From: Zunongwangia endophytica | GTDB lineage: Bacteria > Bacteroidota > Bacteroidia > Flavobacteriales > Flavobacteriaceae | NCBI RefSeq assembly: GCF_030409505.1 | Contig: NZ_JAUFPZ010000002.1 | Location: forward strand, 1,488,001 to 1,552,000 | DNA: 64,000 nt | Direction: 5' to 3' | Shown here: one piece after another, positions 25,705 through 35,439 of the stretch | How positions within the stretch are numbered: the first letter of the stretch is position 1 | How the letters are laid out: each line of letters opens with the position of its first letter | The notes under the pieces: generated by a model | Databases searched by the model: none | Seen by the model: the letters and a program-made list of their open reading frames with translations, nothing else | Told to the model about the DNA's origin: nothing | Program-made: the position numbers and the translations under genes

Positions 25705-25908
25705 ATTTATCTTAATAATGTCCAATTTTAAAAATAATGAAGAACGAGAAATCTAAATAATTTAATTCCTCCATCGCAGGAAATTTATGATTTAAGAGGA
25801 TTTTTATATAAAGGAAAATAGAATATATTTACAATAATTCACTGAAGTCTAAATAATAGTTTGAATAATTAAAATCATAATGTAGTTTTGGAAATTAAAC
25901 AGAAGGAG

Positions 25909-26661
25909 ATGAGATCGGAATTAGCAGATATCCTATTAAAGGATTCAGAAATAAATATAGAAAAAAGTTTACCTAGTATTTCCATCGATTGCGTAGTTTT
26001 TGGATTCGACACGGCCTCACTAAAAGTACTACTAACAAAAGTAAAAGAAAAGGATGGTTGGCTGCTTCCTGGTGGCTATTTGCATAAATCTGAAAATCTA
26101 GAAGATGGAGCCTATAGAATATTAGAATCTAGAACTGGAGTAAGTGAAATTTATCTTCAGCAGTTCAAAACGTTCGGTAAGTTGAACCGTAGTAATGATT
26201 TCTTTTCAGAATACGATAAAAATTTATGGCACAAAAGGCGATTTCTTTCCGTGGGTTATTACGCACTTACAAATTTTGCAAAGGTCGAACCTAAAATAGA
26301 TTATCTATCGGAAGCTTGTGAGTGGAAGAATATTAATGAATTACCACAATTGCTGATGGATCATCAAGAAATTTTTGATGCAGCCCTTTTAGAACTTAGA
26401 AAAGGTTTAAATTATCGCCCCGTTGGTCTAAATCTTTTACCTGAGAAATTTACAATGCCTGAGTTACAGCGATTATACGAGATAATTTTAGATAAACCTT
26501 TAAACAGAGGGAATTTTTATCGTAAAATGACTAAGTATGGCATACTTAACAAACTAAAGGAAACGCGTAAAGGCGGAGCTCATAAAGCACCTAACCTTTA
26601 TACTTTTAACGCTGAAACTTATAATGAGGCGCTTGAGAATGGATTTAAGGAGGCATGGTAA
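25909..26661 (+). CDS. Nudix-derived transcriptional regulator (NrtR/AraR-like)
   Basis: A 250-residue protein with an N-terminal Nudix domain (about residues 25-150) and a C-terminal winged-helix domain (LNRGNFYRKMTKYGILNKLKETRKGG). In the Nudix box the expected REXXEEXG is RILESRTG: the catalytic Glu residues are replaced, so hydrolysis is unlikely and the domain is probably a ligand sensor. This is the layout of NrtR-type and Bacteroides AraR regulators. I chose the ATG at 25909; a TTG at 25888 would add 7 residues. The effector and targets are unknown; the nearest upstream genes are the duplicated envelope module. Confidence 0.85.
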   Translation: MRSELADILLKDSEINIEKSLPSISIDCVVFGFDTASLKVLLTKVKEKDGWLLPGGYLHKSENLEDGAYRILESRTGVSEIYLQQFKTFGKLNRSNDFFSEYDKNLWHKRRFLSVGYYALTNFAKVEPKIDYLSEACEWKNINELPQLLMDHQEIFDAALLELRKGLNYRPVGLNLLPEKFTMPELQRLYEIILDKPLNRGNFYRKMTKYGILNKLKETRKGGAHKAPNLYTFNAETYNEALENGFKEAW

Positions 26662-27002
26662 TTTCAGAAAAATAATTTGAAACTTTTTTAAATGTGGTTT
26701 ATCACGATTTTAAATTAGATTTTTAAATTTTTTTAGATACTAATAGATTCAAAACTGCTAATTTTTATTAGTTAAAATTGAAAACAATTAATTATTGTCG
26801 TTGAACCTATATAGCTATGTTCCTCGACCTCTATAAACTTTTTAAAAATTGAATCTTCTATAAATTAGAAATCGATTCTTTTTAAATGAATAACCTTAGT
26901 CTATTTTTTGCCGAATTGGCATTCTTTTTTAAAAGTAATAATTATTGAATTTTTTGAAAAACATAAATAGATAAGCTATAAAGAAACAAATTTAAATTAA
27001 TC
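26662..27002. other. AT-rich intergenic region
   Basis: About 340 nt between the Nudix regulator and the response regulator. It is very AT-rich. I find no open frame of interest, no hairpin with a T run and no TAnnTTTG match that I would trust. Confidence 0.6.
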
Positions 27003-27401
27003 ATGAAAAAAATTGATCTTGCATGCATTATCGATGATGATCCAATCTTTGTCTTTAGTGCGAAAAAGATAATGGAGCTTGCTGATTTCTCTAATGGCTT
27101 TATCGTATTCGGCAATGGTAAGGAAGCTTTGAATCACTTACATGCGCTAATAGCTTCTAATAAAGAACTACCGGATGTTATCTTATTAGATTTGAATATG
27201 CCTGTTATGGATGGATGGGAATTCCTTGATAATTTTATAAAGATAGAGAGTGAAAAGGTTATTACTATTTATATCGTAAGTTCTTCAGTAGATCAATCTG
27301 ATATAGATAAAGCAAAGTCTTATGATGGTGTTAGCAATTATATCGTTAAACCAGTTACAATTGATAGTCTTAAAAAGGTCTTGAAAAACCACGAAGTTTA
27401 A
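27003..27401 (+). CDS. Single-domain response regulator (CheY-like)
   Basis: A 132-residue receiver domain with no output domain. The acidic pair is IIDDDP at the N terminus, the phospho-acceptor Asp is in ILLDLNMPVMDGWEF (about residue 60), then the switch Ser in YIVSSSV and the Lys in YIVKPV. Such proteins pass phosphate or bind partners in phosphorelays. No histidine kinase is adjacent, so its partner is unknown. Confidence 0.9.
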   Translation: MKKIDLACIIDDDPIFVFSAKKIMELADFSNGFIVFGNGKEALNHLHALIASNKELPDVILLDLNMPVMDGWEFLDNFIKIESEKVITIYIVSSSVDQSDIDKAKSYDGVSNYIVKPVTIDSLKKVLKNHEV

Positions 27402-27644
27402 TTAATAGTATTTTTTTAAACGAAAGAGTTACCACTAACAGATAAGTTTTTAGAATCAAATCTTTTCTTTTAAATACGCATTCTCTAAAATTAAGGGAAT
27501 TAATATAAGCATTGTTGGAAAGAACACTATTCTAATTATTCAATTAAAGTTGATGTCTATAATACATACCAACATGTTAAGCACATATTAGAAGCTTAGA
27601 ATAATTCCTTCAAGTGACTTTTGGTAAAGACAGCTTTAAATAAA

Positions 27645-27670
27645 AAAACCTCCTTAAAAAAGGAGGTTTT
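27645..27670 (-). terminator. Terminator downstream of rpsA
   Basis: AAAACCTCCTT and AAGGAGGTTTT form a stem with a short A-rich loop. Read on the minus strand it ends in a T run, about 25 nt after the rpsA stop. It may also serve the response regulator from the other side. Confidence 0.85.
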
Positions 27671-27693
27671 CAGTTTTATAAAATCAGAGGAAT

Positions 27694-29523
27694 TTATTTT
27701 CCTTCCATTTTATCTTTAAGAGCTTGAAGATCTGCATTTACATCACCAATAGTGGTTTTGTCGTTGTTTTGAGCAGAAGCTTTCTTAGCCGCTTGCTTAA
27801 CAATTTTTTGCTCTTCTTCTCTGTGGATTGCAGCGTGAGATGCAACAACACGTTTAAACTCTTTGTTGAATTCAATAATTTGGAATTCTGCAGATTCACC
27901 TTTCTTAAGTTTACTTCCGTCCTCTTTTTCTAGGTGTCTTTGTGGAACAAATGCAGTAATATCTTCATTAAATTCGATAGTAGCACCTTTGTCTACGATT
28001 TCAGAAATTGCAGCAGTATGTGTAGTACCTACAGCAAATTCAGTTTCGTATTTATCCCAAGGGTTACTTTCGATTTGTTTGTGACCTAAACTTAGTTTAC
28101 GTCCTTCAACATCTAATTCTAATACAACAACATCTAGTTTGTCTCCAACATTACAGAATTCTGATGGGTGCTTGATCTTCTTAGTCCAAGAAAGATCAGA
28201 GATATAGATAAGTCCGTCGATTCCTTCTTCTAACTCTACAAATACTCCAAAGTTAGTAAAGTTACGAACTACACCTGTATGCTTAGATCCAACAGGATAC
28301 TTAGAAGTGATATCAGTCCATGGGTCTGGAGTTAATTGCTTAATTCCAAGAGACATTTTACGATCATCACGATCTAAAGTAAGAATTTGTGCTTCAACTT
28401 CGTCCCCAACATTTACGAAATCCTGAGCTGAACGCAAGTGCGTACTCCAAGACATTTCAGAAACGTGGATCAATCCTTCTACACCTTCAGCAACTTCGAT
28501 AAATGCACCGTAATCTGCGATTACAACTACTTTACCTTTTACTTTATCACCTACTTTAAGATTCTCATCTAGAGCTTCCCATGGGTGTTTGTGTAATTGC
28601 TTAAGACCTAACTGGATTCTTGTCTTAGCCTCATCAAAGTCTAAGATTACAACGTTAAGTTTTTGATCTAATTCAACGATCTCGTTTGGATGGTTGATTC
28701 TAGACCAGCTAAGATCGGTAATGTGAACAAGTCCATCAACTCCTCCAAGATCAACGAATACACCGTAAGAAGTAATATTCTTAACAGTACCTTCTAATAC
28801 TTGACCTTTTTCTAATTGACCGATAATCTCTTTCTTCTGCTCTTCGATATCAGCTTCGATAAGTGCTTTATGAGATACCACAACGTTTTTGAATTCGTGG
28901 TTGATTTTCACAACTTTAAATTCCATTGTTTTACCTACATAAGCATCGTAATCTCTAATTGGCTTCACATCGATTTGAGAACCTGGTAAGAAAGCTTCAA
29001 TACCAAATACATCTACGATCATACCACCTTTAGTACGACACTTAACAAAACCGTTAACGATAAGACTTTCGTCGTGTGCTTTATTCACACGATCCCATGC
29101 CATGATAACACGAGCCTTACGGTGAGAAAGTACTAACTGTCCAGTAGCATCTTCTCTAACGTCGATTAAAACTTCTACCTCATCACCTTCTTTAAGATCT
29201 GGATTGTAACGGAACTCGTTAAGAGAAATTACACCTTCACTTTTTGCGTTAATGTCGATAATTGCATCACGATCTGTAATATTAATTACTTTTCCTGTTA
29301 CAACCTCATCATCAAGAGTGTCTACGAAGTTTTCTTCAACTAATTTTTCGAATTCTTCTAGCTTATCATTTGCGATTGGGTCGATACCTTCTTCGTAATT
29401 GTGCCAGTTAAATTCTTCTAGGAATTTTTCAGGGTTAGCTTGTTGCTCAGTCACCTCTGGTTGAGATGCAGTAGCCATTCCAGCTACATCCTTAACTTCC
29501 TGATCTTTGATTTCTTCAGCCAT
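27694..29523 (-). CDS. rpsA: 30S ribosomal protein S1
   Basis: A 609-residue S1 protein with six S1 RNA-binding repeats, after an N-terminal acidic segment of about 80 residues. Repeats 3 to 5 are the most typical (VDGLVHITDLSWSRI, VEGLIHVSEMSWS, IDGLIYISDLSWTKK). S1 brings mRNA to the 30S subunit, which matters in Bacteroidota where Shine-Dalgarno sites are rare. I start at ATG 29523 (MAEEIKDQEV); the open frame continues 18 codons further upstream without conservation. A complete promoter lies about 130 nt upstream, giving a leader of about 120 nt. Confidence 0.97.
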   Translation of the reverse strand: MAEEIKDQEVKDVAGMATASQPEVTEQQANPEKFLEEFNWHNYEEGIDPIANDKLEEFEKLVEENFVDTLDDEVVTGKVINITDRDAIIDINAKSEGVISLNEFRYNPDLKEGDEVEVLIDVREDATGQLVLSHRKARVIMAWDRVNKAHDESLIVNGFVKCRTKGGMIVDVFGIEAFLPGSQIDVKPIRDYDAYVGKTMEFKVVKINHEFKNVVVSHKALIEADIEEQKKEIIGQLEKGQVLEGTVKNITSYGVFVDLGGVDGLVHITDLSWSRINHPNEIVELDQKLNVVILDFDEAKTRIQLGLKQLHKHPWEALDENLKVGDKVKGKVVVIADYGAFIEVAEGVEGLIHVSEMSWSTHLRSAQDFVNVGDEVEAQILTLDRDDRKMSLGIKQLTPDPWTDITSKYPVGSKHTGVVRNFTNFGVFVELEEGIDGLIYISDLSWTKKIKHPSEFCNVGDKLDVVVLELDVEGRKLSLGHKQIESNPWDKYETEFAVGTTHTAAISEIVDKGATIEFNEDITAFVPQRHLEKEDGSKLKKGESAEFQIIEFNKEFKRVVASHAAIHREEEQKIVKQAAKKASAQNNDKTTIGDVNADLQALKDKMEGK

Positions 29524-29652
29524 AATAATTTGCTGATTTAAATTTGTATTCTGCGTCTTTCGGAAAATTTTAAGCAATATAAAACACAGAAGATGTTTAC
29601 ATTTTGATTTTCAAGCCTTTCTGATCTTCCGTAATCTTGCCAAAAAGGTGTG

Positions 29653-29683
29653 CAAAAATACAACTAATTTTACTATTTTCAAA
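29653..29683 (-). promoter_or_regulatory. Full -33/-7 promoter of rpsA
   Basis: On the minus strand TTTG (29680-29683) is followed after 19 nt by TATTTTTG (29653-29660). This matches the complete Bacteroidota consensus TTTG-N19-TAnnTTTG. It predicts a start near 29646 and a leader of about 120 nt before the rpsA ATG. Confidence 0.8.
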
Positions 29684-29694
29684 TAGTAGTTTTA

Positions 29695-30879
29695 TCAATT
29701 TTCTTCAGGAATAGAATTCTTGAAAGCGAAGTGAAATATTAGGATTAAAATGGAATAAAAAAGTCCCAAACTAGCCACACCTCTCCACTGAAAAAGCTCC
29801 CAGGCGTAGGCTCCTGTTGTAGTACCAAGTGCACCGCCAATAAAATAGCCAACCATATAGATAGTGTTGATCCTATTGCGAGCATCAGGATTTCTGGAAA
29901 AAATAATATTTTGATTTGTAATATGTAGCGATTGCAACCCCATATCTACGAGAATAACACCTATAACTAATCCTACAATAGAATAGCCTGAAAACTCAAA
30001 TACTACCCAGGCAAAGATCATAATAGCGGTTGCGATGGTAATCAATAAGTTTTTATTCATTCGATCACTCAACTTACCTATAAGACTTGCGGCTAACGCT
30101 CCTGCTATTCCTAAAACTCCAAAAGCTCCTGCAACACCACTTCCGTAGTTAAAATTTTCTTCCATTAAAAACACAAGCGTAGTCCAAAATGCACTAAAAC
30201 CTGCAAATCCCAATCCTCCTCTTACAGCTGCTAATCGAACTGGAGGTTCAGATTTAAAATATCCCCAAAGCGATTGCATTAATTCTTTGTAGGTTCCTTT
30301 AAAATCTGACTTTAATTCGGGTAATTTCAATTTTAATAAAAGCCAGAAGATCAACATTATTCCGGCAGCAATAAAATACATTAACCGCCATCCAAAATAT
30401 TCTCCAACAAAACCACTTATAAATCGGCTACCCAAGATCCCGATGAGCAGTCCACTCATTACAATGCCAATGGCACTACCTCGTTTTTCTGGCTTTGCTA
30501 ATTGTGCTGCCATAGGGACAAAGACCTGCGGAACTACACAAGAAAACCCAACAAAAAAGCCTGATATTATCAAAATAGGAAGACTTTGTGCTAAGGCCAT
30601 CGCCAATAAACTAGCAATGATGAATATGAAATCTATCATTACCATTTTTTTCCGTGGAAATTTATCTCCCAACGGAATTATAAATAATAATCCAAAGGCA
30701 TAACCCAACTGCGTAAAAAGTGGAATATTACTTACCGCCGATTCTGAAACCTGAAAATCTTTAGCCATTAAACTTAATAATGGCTGATTATAATAATTAT
30801 TTGCAACCACCAAACCGGCTCCTGCAGACATTAAGTATAAAACTGAATTCTTTAAACCCTCTTCCCTATTTTCTGGCAT
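29695..30879 (-). CDS. MFS transporter
   Basis: A 394-residue major facilitator protein with about 12 hydrophobic segments. The loop between segments 2 and 3 carries the family motif GDKFPRKKMV, and the second half repeats it as GKLSDRMNKNL. The early NNYYNQPLL motif is typical of a drug/metabolite exporter subgroup. Substrate is unknown. It begins 3 nt after the cmk stop, so it is co-transcribed with cmk. Confidence 0.88.
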   Translation of the reverse strand: MPENREEGLKNSVLYLMSAGAGLVVANNYYNQPLLSLMAKDFQVSESAVSNIPLFTQLGYAFGLLFIIPLGDKFPRKKMVMIDFIFIIASLLAMALAQSLPILIISGFFVGFSCVVPQVFVPMAAQLAKPEKRGSAIGIVMSGLLIGILGSRFISGFVGEYFGWRLMYFIAAGIMLIFWLLLKLKLPELKSDFKGTYKELMQSLWGYFKSEPPVRLAAVRGGLGFAGFSAFWTTLVFLMEENFNYGSGVAGAFGVLGIAGALAASLIGKLSDRMNKNLLITIATAIMIFAWVVFEFSGYSIVGLVIGVILVDMGLQSLHITNQNIIFSRNPDARNRINTIYMVGYFIGGALGTTTGAYAWELFQWRGVASLGLFYSILILIFHFAFKNSIPEEN

Positions 30880-30882
30880 TTT

Positions 30883-31575
30883 TTAGGCCTCGGTTTTTTC
30901 TTTTACAAGCGAGAGAATCTTTTCAAATTGTTCTTCCCTACTAAGATTAGAGTTATCAATCTCGATGGCATCATCAGCTTTTACTAATGGAGAAGTTTCT
31001 CGAGTAGAATCTAAATGATCACGTTCTTCAACATTTTTTAGCACTTCTTCGTAATTTACATCTTCCCCTTTTTCTTTTAATTCATTATATCTACGTTCCG
31101 CTCGTTTTTCAGCAGAAGCTGTCATAAATAACTTCAATTCTGCATCTGGAAATACTACAGTTCCTATATCTCGACCATCCATCACTACACCTCCATCTTC
31201 ACCAATTTCATGTTGCTGTTTAACTAACATTTCCCGAACTTCAGGAATTGCAGCCACTTTACTAACATTATTGGAAACTTCCATTAAACGAATTTCCTTT
31301 TCAACGTTTTCGTTATTTAAATGAATTACGCCATAGCCAAGATCTTCATCAAACTTAAACTTCACGCTAATAAATGCAAGATGCCTTAGTATGGCTTCTT
31401 TATCCAATTTATTATCGGTTACCATTATTTTACGCATCGCATAGAGTGTCACAGCACGGTACATAGCTCCTGTATCTACATAAACATAGCCCAGTTTCTT
31501 TGCTAACTGCTTGGCTACTGTGCTTTTCCCGGTTGAAGAATGCCCATCTATGGCAATAGTTATTTTCTTGGTCAT
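30883..31575 (-). CDS. cmk: Cytidylate kinase
   Basis: A 230-residue NMP kinase that phosphorylates CMP and dCMP. The P-loop is IAIDGHSSTGKSTVAK; YVDTGAMYRAVT and VMDGRDIGTVVFPDA are the CMP-binding blocks. It is separated from lon by the lon terminator and is followed immediately by an MFS gene. Confidence 0.97.
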   Translation of the reverse strand: MTKKITIAIDGHSSTGKSTVAKQLAKKLGYVYVDTGAMYRAVTLYAMRKIMVTDNKLDKEAILRHLAFISVKFKFDEDLGYGVIHLNNENVEKEIRLMEVSNNVSKVAAIPEVREMLVKQQHEIGEDGGVVMDGRDIGTVVFPDAELKLFMTASAEKRAERRYNELKEKGEDVNYEEVLKNVEERDHLDSTRETSPLVKADDAIEIDNSNLSREEQFEKILSLVKEKTEA

Positions 31576-31622
31576 TTAGTTGAAGTTTTTACAAAAATAG
31601 AGAATTGATCATGCTTAAAACA

Positions 31623-31651
31623 AAAAAGCCCCGAATATCTTCGGGGCTTTT
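31623..31651. terminator. Terminator between lon and cmk
   Basis: AAAAAAGCCCCGAA and TTCGGGGCTTTTT form a strong stem with a short loop. On the minus strand it ends in a T run, 20 nt after the lon stop. Confidence 0.9.
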
Positions 31652-31670
31652 TGTAAATAAATATGGTTAT

Positions 31671-34121
31671 CTACAATTCTTTTGCGTTCACAACCTTTTC
31701 ATTGGTAAGAGCAAGATCAATAACCTCACTCATATCATTAACGTAATGGAAAGTAAGACCTTTTAAATATTCTTCTTTTATTTCCTTAATATCACGTTTG
31801 TTTTCTTTACAAAGAATCAGTTCCTTAATTCTTGCTCTTTTCGCTGCAAGAATTTTTTCTTTAATTCCGCCTACAGGAAGCACTTTTCCTCTTAGAGTGA
31901 TTTCTCCTGTCATTGCTATGCTTTTCTTTACTTTCTTCTGAGTAAATAAAGAAACTAAGGATGTTAACATGGTAATCCCTGCACTAGGACCATCTTTTGG
32001 CGTTGCTCCTTCTGGCACATGAATGTGAACATTGTATTTTTCGAAAATACCAGAATCAATTCCTATAGTATCGGCGTTAGATTTTATATATTCCATTGCA
32101 ATGGTAGCCGATTCTTTCATCACCTTACCAAGATTCCCGGTAATATTTAGGTTTCCTTTTCCTTTTGATAAAATAGACTCAATAAATAGAATATCACCAC
32201 CAACCTGCGTCCAGGCCAATCCTGTTACAACTCCGGCAACTTCATTATTTTCGTATTTATCTCTCTCTAAACGCGGACTGCCAAGAATTTCCAAAATATC
32301 ATCATTGGTCACCTTGACATTATATTCTTCTTCCATAGCGATGCTTTTAGCACCGTAACGTACAACTTTAGCTATCTGCTTCTCTAAAGCACGAACTCCA
32401 GATTCACGAGTATAACCTTCCACTATTTTCTCTAGCTGAGATTTGCCAATTTTAAGGTGATCTTTGGTAAGACCATGCTCTTCTAATTGCTTCGGAAGTA
32501 AATGACGTTTCGCTATTTCTATCTTTTCTTCTATAGTATAACCGGTCACATTAATGATCTCCATACGATCACGTAATGCAGGCTGAATCGTATTTAGATT
32601 GTTACAGGTAGCAATAAACATCACTTTAGAAAGATCGAAACCTAATTCTAAGAAATTATCATGAAATTCGCTATTCTGCTCAGGATCTAAAACCTCTAAT
32701 AAAGCTGAAGATGGATCTCCTGCATTACCTATGCTTAATTTATCGATTTCATCCAAAACAAAAACCGGATTACTTGTTCCCGCTTTTTTCAGGCTTTGGA
32801 TAATTCTACCCGGCATTGCACCAATATAAGTTTTACGGTGACCACGAATTTCAGCTTCATCTCTCAATCCACCTAAAGAAATTCGTACGTACTCACGACC
32901 TAAAGCTTCTGCCACAGATTTCCCTAAACTTGTTTTTCCAACTCCCGGAGGACCGTAAAGACAAAGAATAGGCGATTTCATATCATTACGCAATTTTAAA
33001 ACTGCCAGATATTCTATAATTCTACGTTTTACATCGTCCAGACCATAATGATCTCGATCTAAAACTTTTTTCGCTCGCTTAAGATCAAATTTATCTTCAC
33101 TAAACTCATCCCAAGGTAAATCTAAAAACAAATCCAAATAGTTACGCTGAATGGAATACTCAGCGACCTGAGGATTCATTCGTTGCATTTTAGATAACTC
33201 TTTATCAAAATGCTTTTGTACGGTTTCGCTCCATTGTTTATCTTTAGAACGAACGCGCATTTCTTCAATCTCGTCTTCATGAGAAACACCACCTAATTCT
33301 TCCTGGATGGTTTTCATTTGCTGATGCAAGAAATATTCGCGCTGTTGTTGGCTCATATCACTTTGCACTTTAGACTGAATATCGTTTTTAAGCGCTAGTT
33401 TTTGATTCTCAACATTCATAAACTTAAGGGTTGCCAATGCACGTTCCTTAAGATCATTGGTTGCTAATAAATTTTGCTTCTCCTCTACTGAAAGATTCAT
33501 ATTAGAAGAAACGAAATTGATTAAAAACGAGCTACTTTCTATATTCTTAATAGCGAAAGAAGCTTCAGTTGGAATATTTGGACTGCTTTTTATAATCTGA
33601 AGTGCCAAATCCTTAATCGAATCGATAATAGCACCAAACTCTTCGTTTTCAGCTTCGGGTCTGGTTTCAGCAATTTCTTCAACATTAGCTCTCATGAAAG
33701 GTTCTTCCTGAGTAACTTCAGTAATATTAAATCGCTTTTTACCCTGAATTATCACTGTTGTATTCCCATCAGGCATTTTAAGAACCCTAAGAATACGCGC
33801 TACCACACCAATATTATTAATGTCTTTTACGCCAGGATTTTCTACCTCTTCATCTTTTTGTGAAACAACACCGATAGTTTTTTCTCCATTATTCGCTTCA
33901 TTAATTAATTTAATTGAAGCGTCTCTCCCCGCTGTAATTGGTATAACCACACCTGGGAAAAGTACCGTATTTCGTAAGGGTAAAATGGGTAGATTTCCGG
34001 GTAATTCTTCTTTGTTTATTTCCTCTTCATCTTCAGGCGTCATTAACGGTATTAACTCTGCATCTTCATTTATACCTTGTAATGACAAACTGTCAATATC
34101 CGTAAATTTCGTTTTAGCCAT
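31671..34121 (-). CDS. lon: ATP-dependent protease Lon
   Basis: An 816-residue Lon protease, which degrades misfolded and regulatory proteins. It has the N-terminal substrate domain ([18 protein letters not shown] at about residue 43), AAA+ domain with Walker [12 protein letters not shown] (about residue 390) and Walker [11 protein letters not shown], and the C-terminal peptidase with catalytic Ser in [11 protein letters not shown] (about residue 715) and the Lys in the following helix. An inverted repeat lies 18-37 nt before the ATG. Confidence 0.98.
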   Translation of the reverse strand: MAKTKFTDIDSLSLQGINEDAELIPLMTPEDEEEINKEELPGNLPILPLRNTVLFPGVVIPITAGRDASIKLINEANNGEKTIGVVSQKDEEVENPGVKDINNIGVVARILRVLKMPDGNTTVIIQGKKRFNITEVTQEEPFMRANVEEIAETRPEAENEEFGAIIDSIKDLALQIIKSSPNIPTEASFAIKNIESSSFLINFVSSNMNLSVEEKQNLLATNDLKERALATLKFMNVENQKLALKNDIQSKVQSDMSQQQREYFLHQQMKTIQEELGGVSHEDEIEEMRVRSKDKQWSETVQKHFDKELSKMQRMNPQVAEYSIQRNYLDLFLDLPWDEFSEDKFDLKRAKKVLDRDHYGLDDVKRRIIEYLAVLKLRNDMKSPILCLYGPPGVGKTSLGKSVAEALGREYVRISLGGLRDEAEIRGHRKTYIGAMPGRIIQSLKKAGTSNPVFVLDEIDKLSIGNAGDPSSALLEVLDPEQNSEFHDNFLELGFDLSKVMFIATCNNLNTIQPALRDRMEIINVTGYTIEEKIEIAKRHLLPKQLEEHGLTKDHLKIGKSQLEKIVEGYTRESGVRALEKQIAKVVRYGAKSIAMEEEYNVKVTNDDILEILGSPRLERDKYENNEVAGVVTGLAWTQVGGDILFIESILSKGKGNLNITGNLGKVMKESATIAMEYIKSNADTIGIDSGIFEKYNVHIHVPEGATPKDGPSAGITMLTSLVSLFTQKKVKKSIAMTGEITLRGKVLPVGGIKEKILAAKRARIKELILCKENKRDIKEIKEEYLKGLTFHYVNDMSEVIDLALTNEKVVNAKEL

Positions 34122-34138
34122 AAGTTATCTTTAAAAGC

Positions 34139-34158
34139 CAAACTGTCACTGCAGTTTG
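34139..34158. promoter_or_regulatory. Inverted repeat in the lon leader
   Basis: CAAACTG (34139-34145) and CAGTTTG (34152-34158) are exact complements with a 6-nt spacer, 18 nt upstream of the lon ATG. It could be an operator for stress control of lon or a leader hairpin. No known heat-shock operator is recognisable. Confidence 0.4.
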
Positions 34159-34334
34159 TATATTTTGTTTCGTTTTGAGACTTTAACCCCTGTAAATAGT
34201 ATCGCTCAGGTAGTTAAAATTGCTGCTTAATAATTGTTTCAATTCCCATGCCATCATATTTTTTTATAAAACATTTTCTAAAAGTGTAACAAATCAAATC
34301 CTATTCTATCTTTATAGAAGAAACAGGATAATTT

Positions 34335-34892
34335 TTGCAACCAACCATCACACATATTGAAGATCTTGTCGATAAATGCCGCGTGGGAAACCAACGTGCT
34401 CAAATGGAGATTTATAATCGCTATTACAAAGCCATGTATAATACTTCTTTAAGAATTGTGCACCATAGCGCTGAGGCGGAAGATATTATGCAAGAGTCTT
34501 TTTTAAATGCTTTCGAGAAAATTGATCAATTTAAAGCTGAAGCTTCTTTTGGCGCCTGGCTTAAGCGAATTGTCGTTAATAATAGTATTAATGCGCATAA
34601 TAAAAGATCGAAATACGAAGAAGTAAGTTATAAGGATTATCTAAAAAACGAAACAGAAGAAAATGATGGTATAACAACAACCTATACTCAAAATAAAAAA
34701 GTAAAAATGGTGTTGAATGCTATGCAAGATTTAAAAGAAAATTATAGAATCTGCCTAACCCTTCATCTAATCGAAGGATATGATTACGAAGAAATAGGAG
34801 ATATTCTAAATATTTCTTACGCCAACTGCAGAACTACCATTTCTAGAGCTAAAGAAAGTTTAAGAAAAAAAATGATGAAAGATGAAAAATGA
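34335..34892 (+). CDS. ECF-type RNA polymerase sigma factor
   Basis: A 185-residue sigma-70 family protein of the ECF type. Region 2 is EIYNRYYKAMYNTSLRI to AEDIMQESFLNAFEKI, and region 4 is CLTLHLIEGYDYEEIGDIL with the helix-turn-helix in ISYANCRTTISRAKESLRK. The start is TTG at 34335, chosen because the following residues (ITHIEDLVDKC) match the conserved start of this subgroup and no ATG fits. It overlaps the next gene by 11 nt, as sigma and anti-sigma genes often do. Confidence 0.9.
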   Translation: MQPTITHIEDLVDKCRVGNQRAQMEIYNRYYKAMYNTSLRIVHHSAEAEDIMQESFLNAFEKIDQFKAEASFGAWLKRIVVNNSINAHNKRSKYEEVSYKDYLKNETEENDGITTTYTQNKKVKMVLNAMQDLKENYRICLTLHLIEGYDYEEIGDILNISYANCRTTISRAKESLRKKMMKDEK

Positions 34893-35439
34893 TGATTTTT
34901 TTGAGGATTTAAAAGAATTAGACTTCGATATTGCTGAACCAAACGCAGATCACGAAGATCGATTTTTAGAAAAGCTCAACACCAAAAATAAAGCTCCTAA
35001 AAAAGGAAAACTTAGAAAGCTTTGGATTCCTTTAAGTAGCATTGCTGCGGCCTTAGTTATCGCATTCCTTGCTTTTGGAAATATTTTCTCTACTCCGGTT
35101 TTTGCTAAAGAAAGTGGTTTAGCAGCTGTTTCACCAAAAATGAAAGAAACGCAAGACTTCTATAGCACACTTATCGAGAGAGAGCTTAAATCGCTGGAAG
35201 GAGAACGCAGTCCAAAAACCAACAAAATCATTAATGATGCATTGGTGCAACTAGAAAACTTAGAAAAAGAATACAATAAACTAAAAAAAGACCTTTTAGA
35301 AAGTGGCCAGGATCAACGCGTAATCTATGCCATGATTAACAATTTTCAGAAAAGGATAGATCTACTAAACCAGGTTTTGAACCAAATTCAAACTATAAAA
35401 CAACTAAAGACACAAGAAAATGAAACTAACATTATATAA
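34882..35439 (+). CDS. Probable anti-sigma factor, single-pass membrane protein
   Basis: A 185-residue protein with a short acidic cytoplasmic part (about 1-48), one membrane segment (LWIPLSSIAAALVIAFLAFG) and a coiled-coil-rich outer part ending near residue 185. It lacks the zinc-binding HxxxCxxC motif of ZAS-type anti-sigma factors. The assignment rests on the overlap with the ECF gene upstream and the topology. It overlaps the next gene by 20 nt. Confidence 0.65.
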   Translation: MKNDDFFEDLKELDFDIAEPNADHEDRFLEKLNTKNKAPKKGKLRKLWIPLSSIAAALVIAFLAFGNIFSTPVFAKESGLAAVSPKMKETQDFYSTLIERELKSLEGERSPKTNKIINDALVQLENLEKEYNKLKKDLLESGQDQRVIYAMINNFQKRIDLLNQVLNQIQTIKQLKTQENETNII

